A stretch of 64,000 bases of DNA from Allantophomopsis cytisporea (Eukaryota > Ascomycota > Leotiomycetes > Phacidiales > Phacidiaceae): assembly GCA_024752435.1 (NCBI GenBank), contig CP103023.1:372001-436000 (forward strand). The letters run 5' to 3'. Shown here piece after piece: positions 10,444 through 21,656 of this stretch. Position 1 is the first letter of the stretch. Every line of letters starts with the position of its first letter. Under the pieces are notes generated by a model. It did no database searches, was not told the DNA's origin, and saw nothing but the letters and a program-made list of their open reading frames with translations. Made by a program: the position numbers and the translations under genes.

Positions 10444-11822
10444 ATGGCGCAGTACTTTCTCGACCTCATATATACGCTCACAAATTGCATAAGCTGTTTC
10501 CCCGGTTCGCCATCTCTGAAAATCAATAACCGTAGCTTTAAGATCCTACGATTATTGGGCGAGGTGAGTTCACATATTCAGTTTACCTTCGGTTATAGCA
10601 GTCACTCCGTATCAATAACACCCTAACATGTCACAGGGCGGTTTCTCCTACGTATACCTTGTACAAGATACCAGCAATGAAGCTCTCTACGCACTCAAAA
10701 AGATCCGTTGTCCCTTCGGGCAAGAATCCGTGGCGCAAGCCATGAAGGAAGTAGAAGCATACGCACTGTTCTCGCCGCACCCCAACATAATCCACAGTAT
10801 CGACCACAGTATCGCCTCCGACCGTTCTGATGCCAGTGCAAAGACGGTTTATATCCTGCTGCCCTACTATCGCCGCGGCAACCTGCAGGACATGATCAAT
10901 GCGAACCTTGTCAACCACACGAAATTCCCCGAGCGCAAGCTCATGGGCTTGTTCCTCGGTGTCTGCAGAGCGCTCAAGGCAATGCACAATTATAAGGTTG
11001 CTGGAGGCCCAGGAGGTGCGCAGAGTCGGGACAACGCAAAAAGGGTGAGGGGCCAGGCGGAAAGAGCGGATGAGGAAGCGGAGGAGGTGGCGAGAACGAG
11101 AAGACAGAAGGGGAGAGAAGTCGACGAGGATAGTGAGCAGCAGGAGCCGTTGATGGACGGGGAGGTCACTAGGAGTCAAGAGGGATATGCTCCGGGCGAG
11201 ATTAGGGCGTACGCACACAGAGATATCAAGCCTGGTAAGTTATGTCCAGTCCAGCTCTATGGATGCTTTTATAATGAAAGGAAGACAATGCTAATTGCAT
11301 ACAGGAAATATTATGATTGATGATGATGGTACCTCACCCATCCTCATGGATCTCGGTTCCCTCGTCCCCTCGCCCACACCCATTACCTCGCGCTCTCTAG
11401 CCCTCGCAGTACAAGACCAAGCAGCTGAGCACTCGACAATGCCGTACCGGGCGCCGGAGCTCTTCGATGTACAGACGGGCAAGACGATTGACACGAAAGT
11501 GGACATCTGGTCGCTGGGCTGCACTCTATACACATGCTTGGTGGGAAAGTCACCATTTGAGATGCGCAGCGATGAGACCGGAGGATCGTTGAGTCTCTGT
11601 GTTCTGGGTGGTGATTGGAGATTCCCAGATGAGGGCGCGGGCGGCAAGAAGAAGGTTAAGAATCAAGCGGGGCAGAGTGAGGATAGTGGAATTAGTGATT
11701 CAATTCGAGAGGTGGTCAGGAAGTGTTTGCAGGTTGAGCCAAGTGAGAGGCCTGATGTGGATGAGTTGATGGCGATGGTGGAGGAGGTTATTGATGCGTT
11801 ACCTGAGGATGGGGATCTTTAG
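10444..11822 (+). CDS. Ser/Thr protein kinase, STK16/Env7 (NAK) family
   Basis: Exons 10444-10563, 10637-11234 and 11305-11822 give 411 residues. The protein starts with a short Cys-containing segment (NCISCF) that could be acylated, as in Env7 and STK16, which sit on vacuole or Golgi membranes. Kinase motifs: glycine loop GEGGFSYVYLV (about 39), catalytic Lys in ALKKI, HRDIKPGNIMID (about 233), DLG in place of DFG, YRAPELFD and DIWSLGCTLY. DLG and the general layout are typical of STK16 relatives. A charged insertion of about 65-70 residues lies just before HRD. Neighbouring genes give no functional hint. Confidence 0.87.
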
Positions 11823-12345
11823 ACTGGGCAATATCACTATGTTCGGTTTATGGCGTTGGTGGTAGGATCATGGCGACTGTTCAGAATGCGCATAATGAAA
11901 GTCATGAAATTCACACATTCAGTCAAAAATCATTGAAAGTTCAAATCACTTTAGAATAAGACATACATGTATGCCAGAATATTGTGTAAAGGTAATTCGT
12001 ACATAAAGTTGTCCCTCCGGGCCAATGGCTCTCCCTCCCCATACATTCATTCATACAACTAATCACTACCAAAGAAAGAAGATGATACAATTCGAATCAA
12101 CTAGTCGGCAAATAATAACAAAGTTGGTATCATCGCACGCTGAAATGATCGTGCTAGTAAAGCAGCGCAGCACAATGCAGTGCAATCTCGAACTCAAAAG
12201 GAAATCTTCAACAGGATCTGCCCTCAACGTGCACAGTCTTGAAAGGTACGCCTCCCTTGGCAACAGCCTCAATGCTGGCGACCCTTCTTATCCTCATGAC
12301 TCTACCAATCGGGAGTCCTTTCTTACTGTCACGTTTGACCTTTAG
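11823..12345. other. Intergenic between convergent kinase and CLIP genes
   Basis: Shared 3' flanks. The short frames here are not conserved in style and I call no gene. Confidence 0.5.
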
Positions 12346-14956
12346 TCAGAAGGCATCCTCAAACGGACAGTCAACACTTTCGTGGCCGTCTCGTTCACAG
12401 AGAGCACACCACTTCGACTCGTCGATAACACCGCTTTCCTTGCCAGCTACAGGGCCAGATTCCATTGGGTTTGGCATGACTTTAGGCGCAGATGGCTCTG
12501 AGATTGAAGCTTTCTTGACAGGGCTCAAAGGTGCAGGCTTGAACTCATCTTGGAAATCAGTGTCTAGAGGCTTGTTCTCTTCCTCATCAAGAGCCTTGCC
12601 ATTACGGCGCAAGACTGGGGAGCCTTGAGAGGCACGATCGTGGTCAATATTTGGTGGGTGCTGGCCCTGCTGGTTTCCAAACATATTTGTGCAAGTAAGG
12701 ATGTCATGTCCAGACTTCTCACAGATTTCGCACCAGAGTGAGCTGTTGGATGTTCCCGGGCGATCTTCAGTCTCTGGCATGCTGTCAAGTTTGTTGCGTC
12801 TGTGTAGTTCTGGTGAGTACCCACGTCGGCTACCGACAGTACTTCTGGAGTTTGATGTAGAGTGACCTTTGGTAACCGTTCCATTGGTGCCAACGCTGGT
12901 TGTACTGGTTCTTTGATTGAAGCTTGGTGCGGCGGTGGAAACACTGCCACGACGAAGAGCCTCAAGTTCCCGCTCCAACTCCTCCTCACGATGGGATTTG
13001 GTCTGCACCACACTACGAAGTTCGGCCACTTCGTTTTCTAGCTTCTCGCGGGCTTGTCGCTCTTCAGCTGATTCGACCTGTCGACTCGGAGGACGCTGCA
13101 ATCTTGAGAAGCTGTTACGTTGCCTGGGTGTACGCTGAACATCTTCCTTTGGAATCTCAGTGACATCTGGTACCGAGTCGCGACTTAAGGAATGGATGAT
13201 TGCCTTCAGTCCACGGATTTCATCATCCCTCTGCTCGACTTCCTTGGCTAGGTTTGCATCTGTATTGGTCTGGGGTTCGCCAACATTCAAAGCAGCAGCA
13301 GCCTTCTCACGTTCCCGTCTGAGTTCAGATCTGCCTCTCTCAACCTCCCCCCTAAGGAACTCTACTTCACCGCGGGCTTCGGCTTCACCTCGTCGAGCAT
13401 CTTCCAATCCTTCTTCCAGCTCTTGCACAAGTTCCTCCAGCTGCTTGAGTTGACGAGCCACACTATCAACGTCCTCACTTCGATCCTGATATTCTTGAAG
13501 TTCAGCAAGTAAGTCCTGAACCTTCTGCTCATATACACGCTCCGTTTCTGTGCTAGCCATTTCTAAAGTATCAATAGTGCTCCTAAAGTCTGCTCTGTGC
13601 GCATCGAATTCCGAAGTAAGCAAAGCAATCTTCTCATTCTTCTCACGAAGCAATGCACGCAGTTGAGCTGCATCCCGGTCGTCCTGACTTCCAAGATCGC
13701 CACTCATTAGCGATTGAACTTCCATAAGACTGCTCTCCATTTCGGCGAGACTCGAGGCTTGGTCTCTGAGTTGATGTTCCTTGTCTTCGAGTTGAGCACG
13801 CAGTCTATGAATCTCTTCGTCATTGGTTCTCGAAGCTGATGAGCCAGGTCTCATTCTTGCATTGAAAGATGACACGCCATGGTCAGTGGTTTGTGCCATT
13901 CCAATTGATGAGGCATCGTCATCAGTCTGTCCGAGAGCAGACGCACTCCTAGAACCAACACTTGTTTTTGTTGTCCCACTTCTTGTAGGGAATCCTTGCT
14001 TCTTCAACGGATCTCTTGTAACGCTTTGGCTGAATTTATTAGGCGATGGGCTTGGTGGGTATCTTTGACTAGCTCCTCGTGCAAGTGGTGTGTTAATCAC
14101 AGGTTTCGTAATCGGCGTAGCGTTTACCTTGCGTACAGGCGATTCTGGTCGTGGCAATGAAGGGCGACTCTTTCGGGATGGACTTGTTGGTCGGGCACCT
14201 GGCCCCATAGATTGACTGAACTTGGCTGGCAGTGATGGCGTAGGTGGGGTATTTCTGCTGACCGATGCGCCGGGACGGAATCCATTGTAAGTTTGGGGTG
14301 TTGAGGATTGCTGCTGGAAGTATTCGTCTGGGTCTCTTCTCCTGGCTCTTGCGACAGGGAGGAAGATACCTGCACCCTCAATAGATGTATCGAAGTACGA
14401 GACTCTGGTTACTACTATCAGTACGCGACCATGGAAGGTGCATGTACGAGAGGGAGAGAGATGAGACTCACCCGTCGACGTCACCACTATTCTTTCCTTT
14501 TGAAGCAAATTCCTCGCTCAGTTCAACGCCTGCAAATACACCATTCTTGCCGTCGACACCGCCAATGAACTTGACAACACCATGCATATTACCTGGGACA
14601 TCGACAATGTCGCCGACTTCGACCCCTCCACCGCCCATGCTCCCTCCAGGTGTTCGTGGACCCATCCTGTTTGGTGTCGGTGAACCGTTCAGGACTGAGT
14701 TGGCATATGAATCTGAAGCATCTGGAATTGAAGCCAGTGAGCCAGATGTGAGCTTATTCAGTGATGATTGTCGCTGTTGGGCTATGGTGTTTGCTCGAAT
14801 AACGCTAGCCGGACTGAGCGATAGATAGGCTGCTCCCAAATTTGGACTTGAGAAGGTGTTGATTTTCTTATTTAAAGTGCCGGGCGTTTGTCGTTGACGC
14901 GCTGATGGCCTTCGCGGTGTTGTTCGCTCTCGTGTGGAAGGTGAACGGGTCGACAT
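12346..14956 (-). CDS. CAP-Gly microtubule plus-end protein (CLIP-170/Tip1/Bik1 type)
   Basis: Exons 14956-14472 and 14404-12346 across a 67-bp intron give 847 residues. Order of parts: a Ser/Arg/Pro-rich N-terminus; a CAP-Gly domain from about residue 110 (GDIVDVPGNMHGVVKFIGGV, FAGVELSEE, then GVSYFD across the splice site); a Ser/Pro-rich linker; a long coiled coil (about 260-560); and two C-terminal CCHC zinc knuckles, CEICEKSGHDILTC and CALCERDGHESVDC, ending EDAF. CLIP proteins bind growing microtubule ends, dimerise by the coiled coil and use the knuckles to reach dynactin or other tip proteins. A tail with two knuckles is like metazoan CLIP-170. Confidence 0.88.
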
Positions 14957-16748
14957 TGTCGGAGGTAGCTCTTGTTATTGTTGCACTTCCCGCTGTATTG
15001 TTTACCTTCGGTAGGTATCCCTCACACTCTGCGGGCAGCCTGTACACAAACGGAGCGTCGCACCCCAATGATTTATCCCTACCAATCTGGTACAAACAGG
15101 TATTGACAGAGTCGAAGAGTCTGCTGTGTTTCTGGCCTTCTTTCTGATAAAGATGACTGCTGATAAGGATATGTATGTATATATTCGAAAGCCTCTTGTT
15201 CTTGCACACTGTCTTCTCTCTTCTTCATACGATATCCGGATCGACAAGATATTTACAGTAGTAGAAAATGCTACGATTGAGAACTGCAGTAGTCACTCTT
15301 CCATAACCCCTGTAAGTCCTTCACTGCCGCGAAGTGGGCTTTGAGCTTGGCTGGACAATAACCAATCAAAGAAGGAGACCGTGCGTGGGCACAGTCAATC
15401 GTGTTGGGCGTCGACAGCTGTCAAGTCCAAGATTCACCGTCATGATGCACGTAAAAGGGTCAAAAAGCGTAATGCCACAATACCTTTCAGGAGAGAGACT
15501 TCTTACTATCGCAATGTTGTCTCTCCTTGTGCTCCATAGCAGATCAGCAATTGGGAATGGTGTATGAACCCCTTCCTCACAGAGAGAGAAAATAGGGTTG
15601 CATCCCGTTGGTGCCTGCTGAAGGACATGCCTGATGATGGCAGCTGTTGTGCCGAAGTATTGGCTCCCGATGGCCCCGGATAGGAAAAGCCCAAGGCGTA
15701 AGTATGTAAGTATGTAAATACCCGGGGAAGCCCCTGTTCACTATTCATGATCACTATATGGTCAATGCCTGATTGTGCCAACGAACAGAAGATGAATCGA
15801 AGATGGATGGATGGATGGATGGATGGATACGGGGTTGAAGATTGAGATGGCGATGGAGATGGAGACGGAAGAACAACTCAACTACATACGTATGACATAT
15901 TTCCTGTCATGTGAACAATTCTTTGGAAATTGTGTGAAGTGGCAGCAATGGTGATTGCGTTTAAAATTAAAACAAATTTAATCCAATTCAATTTAATAGC
16001 AGTTAAATTTTCAAGACATTTATCCTCCACAGCACTAAATAGAGTCGTTCTTTTTGATCTTTGATCATTGTCGTAATGATTAACGCTGGTCAGTGACGCC
16101 TTATAGCTTGAATGTGCAATTGTATAAACAATGGATACTTGTATTTATAGCATTTGTATTTTCTACTACTACAATCTTAGATATACAATGCTACTTGATT
16201 GATATATCAAAAGAGATTTGTACCCTCTCAAAACGAATAAACCACCAGAGAGTATGGGATTTATTGTTAAACTACACCAGCTCTTGTAGGTGACAAGGAA
16301 GTCTTGACAGAACAACAACCGTAAGATCGATATAAGTGTGTATGTACAGAAAACGGATTTCCAAATGTTCATCGAAGAAATGAAACGGGGCGTTCTACGA
16401 ACCCAATTAATTTATGATTGTCGACAAGGTTGCGGAAAAAGAGTTGAAGATGACATTTGACATTTCAAATGATATACTGTAATCGTTATTTATAAAGGCT
16501 TCACCTCATTACTTAGCGACGTAGCATTTGGAGAAGCTTGAGGTGTGTAAGTTGTGGCAGCTAAACTCTCTACGGCAGGTCGAATACCCCGCCGAAGCTG
16601 TAAATACTACATCTGATTGGAGTGGGGTACATGTTATGGAGCCCTCATAGAAAACACCCCACTTCATAGCTCAGAGGTCATGAGCAGCTCATAACTTATA
16701 GCTCATATACAAATATCACTGCAACAGCTCCACTTCGTGTTCGCGGAT
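14957..16748. other. Long intergenic region
   Basis: About 1.8 kb between the divergent CLIP and dipeptidyl-peptidase genes. No convincing gene seen. It becomes AT-rich from about 15950 onward and includes a GGAT microsatellite. Confidence 0.5.
15803..15828. repeat. GGAT tetranucleotide microsatellite
   Basis: About six perfect GGAT units, followed by a purine-rich GATGGA stretch. Confidence 0.9.
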
Positions 16749-19095
16749 ATGCGGAACTTATTCTCCATATTCACAACTATCGCCCAGATCACAGTCCTAT
16801 TCACAATGACTGTGGTAGCTAACAAGTTTACACCAGAGGTCCTGCTCTCGGCGCCTCGACGATCTGCGGCTACGCCAAATTCCAATGGTAAGCTCGCTCT
16901 GTTCACTGTATCCACATATAGCTTCGAAACACATGAGAAAACCTCCGAGATCCGAGTCTTGGATATCAAAACAGGACAATCGGAAGTTCTGAGTAACGAT
17001 TCCAAGGCCAGCGAGCCCAATTGGCTTGGGGACGAGGATCTGGTAGTTTGGCTTCAAGGCGGAGAGAAGGGCATCACAGAATTAAAGCTTGGTGATGGCA
17101 GCTCGCCAACTAAAGAGTATGTCCCAGAAACCGCATATGGTGCTATTTATTGACAAATCTAGATCGAAGTCAATTGGGACATTCAATGGAAGCGTATCGT
17201 CTTTGAAGCTTACCCGCCTTAATGATACCACAATTGGTTTTGCTGTTGTAGGACAAGCAACACCCTCTGGAAAACTGTACAATTCGGAGATAGAAGAAAA
17301 GCCTTTGACCACCGGATTGGTGTATGACTCTCTCTTTGTCCGCCACTGGGACTCGTATGTTACCAAGAATACGGGCTCTATTTGGTATGGCACGATCATC
17401 AAATCCGATAAGAGTTACAAGGTGGGACCCTCAGGTCTGACCAATGCATTGCTGAACAGCAAACCTAAGTTGGAGAGTCCTGTACCTCCATTTGGGGGTG
17501 CCTCTGACTTTGACATCAGCAAGGCTGGAATTGTCTTTGTAGCTAAAGACCCAAAGCTTAACCCGGCCCTTCATACAAAAACGGACTTGTACTATCTGCC
17601 CATCAAGACCTTCACTGAGGAAGACGTACCTATCCCCCTCAAGTTCAAGACCGGACAGCTTAGAGGATATAGTTCAAGTCCTGTGTTCTCTCCAGATGCA
17701 AAGTCTGTGGCATTCACGAGAATGAAGAGTGACCAGTATGAGAGCGACAAGCCGAGACTATTACTGATCCCAGATATTACGGATCCCTCGAACATCCAAG
17801 AATTCTTTGAAACCGAAGATGGTGTAGGTGCATGGGATCTCCGCCCGGAGTCAATTCTGTGGTCTCAGGACGGAACAGAGTTGTTTGTAACCGCAGAGGA
17901 GAAAGGACGACAAAAGCTTTTTAAAGTACCAGCATCACCAAGACATGCTTCTTCTCTCCCAAAAGCCATCGTCGAATCCGGGTCGGTAGGCTCTGTGTCC
18001 CATCTGGCGGAAGGGGATGATAAGCTTTTCATCAGCGGCTCCTCCTTAGTCGACAACAGCTTCTACTCTATTGCCGACCCTTCAAGTCCAACTAAACTCC
18101 AGACGATCTCGAGCAGCTCCAAGGAAGGTCGAGCCTTCGGCCTCTCTCGAGACCAGGTCACTGACATCTGGTTTCGTGGGGCTGGAGACTACGATGTACA
18201 TGCCTGGGTTTTCGTACCATCGAACTTCGATAGAAAGAGGAAGTATCCCTTAGCATATCTCATTCATGGAGGTCCACAGGGCAGTTGGCTGTGAGTCGGG
18301 ACCCCACCCCCTATTGTTCAAATTGTATTAACTTGTACTAGGGACTCATGGTCCACACGCTGGAACCCTGCCATTTTTGCTGAGCAAGGTTACATTGTTG
18401 TAACGCCAAACCCAACAGGCAGCACAGGATATGGCATGTCACTCCAAAATGGGATCCGGGACCAATGGGGCGGCCGACCGTATGAAGACCTGGTGAAAGG
18501 CTTCGAGTACATCGAAGAACACCTACCGTACGCAGATACCTCACGTGCTGTCGCTCTCGGGGCCTCATATGGTGGATACATGATCAACTGGATCCAAGGC
18601 CACGATCTCGGCCGCAAATTCAAGGCTCTTGTCACCCATGACGGCGTCTTCTCTACACTTAATCAGTTGGCGTCCGAGGAACTCTTTTTCCCTCTCCATG
18701 ACTTTGCTGGTACGCTGGTCGATAATCGTGAGAATTACGAGAAGTGGGATCCGGCTAGGTATATCAAGGAGTGGGCTACTCCCCATCTTATCATTCATAA
18801 TGAACTCGATTATCGACTGCCAATTTCAGAGGGCCTGGCGCCTTTCAATGTCTTGCAGTCCCGGGGTGTGCCGAGTAGGTTTTTGACGTTCCCCGACGAG
18901 AACCATGTAAGTTTTCCATCCACATAGATAGGGACTTTGGAATGTAAGCTGATTCAGTCAATGTAGTGGGTTCTCAAGCCCGAGAATAGTCTTTTGTGGC
19001 ATAAGACTGTGTTGGGATGGATCAATAAGTACAGTGGTATTGAAAAGGAAAATGAGGAGGGCCTTACTGATCAGTATGAGAATTTGGAACTTTAA
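16749..19095 (+). CDS. Secreted dipeptidyl-peptidase 5 (peptidase family S9)
   Basis: Four exons (16749-17116, 17163-18290, 18342-18906, 18967-19095), 729 residues, the usual DPP5 length. The first 24 residues, with ITVLFTMTVVA, form a signal peptide, so the enzyme should be secreted. A beta-propeller covers about 40-450 (VSLKLT-like and WSQDGTELFVTAEE blades). The catalytic alpha/beta-hydrolase domain contains HGGPQGSW (oxyanion region), the nucleophile Ser in GASYGGYM, Asp in NELDYRLP and His in DENHWV. DPP5 cleaves X-Ala, His-Ser and Ser-Tyr dipeptides from N-termini and helps use external protein. Introns are 46, 51 and 60 bp. Confidence 0.92.
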
Positions 19096-19997
19096 GTATT
19101 TTTTGAAAAGACTTGGGAGCTTTGGTACAACACGGAGATATTTGAGGTGATATTCCAAAATGATACTTATTGAGAAACTTCATGATTTTGAGTAATTGTA
19201 TATATGCTTCCAAGTAGGCGAGTACAAGTGATCTCAAGGAATTTGGAAGACTCACTAGTCCTAGAGGTACGATCTCAACGTATATCAAGTCATCATCATT
19301 CACAACAGCGCCATTATTTGTCCAACTATGTAAGGTAGTCAATATCAGACCTTGCTTTTACTCAATTACCGAATTAGACATTAGACACCGCTCAACTACG
19401 TAGTGTTTATATAGCTGTAGAGTAGAATCCTCCTCTATTTCTCCTTCGATCAATTCAGTTCGTAACCAACTTTAGCTACGTATATATCTGGTAATTACAG
19501 ACTACCTCTCAGTTGTCGACTACTACGTACGTCTAAATCATTGACGACCTTTTAGTTGTTGAATACCCCCCAGTTATTGACTGCCTCCTAGTAAATGACT
19601 ATGTCTCAATTGTCGACTACGTTTCATTTATTATCTGCCTCTCAGTTATTGACTGTTTCTTAGTTATTAAACTGCTTTACCAAAAACGATAGCACCTCAA
19701 ACTACTACAAATCATAACACAGAGCACGTCCATTAACATATCACCCGACATTTTATTCAATTCCTAGCATAAAAGCACATTTAGTATATACATACACAGG
19801 CATCCTCTCATCCTGGGGATGGCCTCAAACCCCCCAGTCAAAACAGTCCCGAAACGAAAGAAGTAGAAACCAACGTTTTTGTAATTTTTGATTCATAAAG
19901 GAGATAGTTTTTCCTGATAAAAAATCATACAACGCCTCAGGTCAAAATAAAATTACCGATAAACCCAACACACAGCCAGACACACGAAATATAATAT
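19096..19997. other. Intergenic with a degenerate tandem repeat
   Basis: Convergent 3' flanks of the DPP5 and carbamoyl-phosphate synthase genes. AT-rich. Apart from the 18-bp repeat given separately, nothing is recognised. Confidence 0.6.
19500..19668 (+). repeat. Degenerate 18-bp tandem repeat
   Basis: Seven consecutive units of exactly 18 bp start at 19543, 19561, 19579, 19597, 19615, 19633 and 19651, loosely GACTGCCTCTCAGTTATT. An eighth unit at 19500 is offset by a 25-bp spacer. In one plus-strand frame all seven are open and read as hexapeptides such as DCLLVN, DYVSIV, ICLSVI and DCFLVI. Confidence 0.75.
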
Positions 19998-21619
19998 CTA
20001 CAATGGCTTGCCGCCAATGAAGTCGGACCATCTGCGGACCTCACCTGGGATACCCTCCTTTCTTGGGAGCTTCTCGTTCATGCATTGGGCGAAGAGCTCA
20101 GCAGTCTGGTGGGTGTGTTAGTATCAGGTACATAATTTTATGGGTTGAGGGGGTAGAAACATACCTTTGGCTCCATGAAGAGAGGAACACCGAAGTCGAC
20201 AGCATTTCTGCGCATAACATAGTCGGTGTCCATAGTGGTTTTTCCTCTAGCCTGGGCAAGGTTGAAGACACCACGGATATCGTACTTCTGGAAGACACCA
20301 CGGAGAGCTCTCTTGTCCTCCTTAGGGAACTCAATGACCTCAACAGAGACGTCGTTCTTGGACGATGACTCGAGGAAGTCCTTGACCTTGACGTCAGTAG
20401 CGTAGAGCTTATAACCGAGTGGGGACAGGTAGTCGACAATCTTGGTGAGGGAGTCCTTGGTGATGTCACCACCAAAGAGGAGACCCTCTCCTGGCTCTGG
20501 CATGCGGAAGTTCATGGTAGCTTGGAGGGAAGCCCAGTAGGCCTCGACGAGATCCTTTCCGAAGCAAGCAATCTCTCCGGTGGAAGACATCTCGACACCC
20601 AAGAATGGATCAGCACCGGCAAGACGGGTCCAGGAGAACTGAGGAACCTTGGTGGCAAGGTAGTCACGCTTGACAGCCATGAGATCAGTTGGCTCTGGAA
20701 CGTTACGGCCAACAAGAGCCTTAGTGGCAACATCAATGAAGTTGAGACCGAGAACCTTAGAGACGAATGGGAAGGATCGGGAAGCACGAAGGTTACACTC
20801 GATGACCTTCAATGCTGGGAGACCACCCTCTGGGTCATCAGCCTTGATGATTTGCATGTTGAATGGACCGGTAATCTTCCAGGCCTTGGCGACCTTAACA
20901 GCAATCTCCTTAACACGGTCCATGGTGGACTGGTCAAGAGAAGCAGGTGGAAGAACAAGAGTAGCATCACCGGAGTGAACACCAGCCTGCTCAACGTGCT
21001 CACTGACGGCATGGATGATGAGCTCGCCGTTAGAACCGACAGCGTCGACATCAATCTCCATAGCACCCTCGATGAACTTAGTGATGACAACTGGGTGGTC
21101 TGGAGAGACGTTGCTGGCAGCCTCAAGCTTCTCCTTCAACTCGTCCTTGCTGCGGATAACAGTCATAGCAGCACCGGACAAGACGTAAGAAGGTCTGACG
21201 AGAACTGGGTAGCTGACCTCATCAGCGAAAGCCTCTGCCGCCGCAACGGAAGTAAGCTCCTTCCAGGCTGGCTGATCGACACCAATGCTGTCAAGGATCT
21301 CAGAGAACTTTTGTCTGTCCTCAGCCTTGTCAATATCCTTTGGATCGGTACCAAGAATCTTGGCACCTCCGGTCTCCTGTAGGCGGAGAGCGATGTTCTG
21401 TGGGAGTTGACCTCCTACAGAAACCACAACTCCCTTGGCAGCCTCAAGCTCGTAAATATCCATAACACGCTCGTAGCTCAACTCCTCGAAGTAGAGCTTG
21501 TCAGCCGTATCGAAATCGGTGCTGTAAGTCTCCGGATTGTACGTTTGGGGTGTTAGCAATGGTAACGGGATGCTGAGAGTATAGAAATCGAGAGACAGGT
21601 CCAGTCAGGGGGAAAAAGG

Positions 21620-21656
<37 letters not shown>

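Noticed and set aside
12025..12345. 106-codon plus-strand open frame
   Set aside because: Sits in the 3' flank of two convergent genes and has no protein-like features.
20522..21382. 286-codon plus-strand open frame
   Set aside because: Also antisense to a conserved carbamoyl-phosphate synthase exon; a codon-bias shadow.
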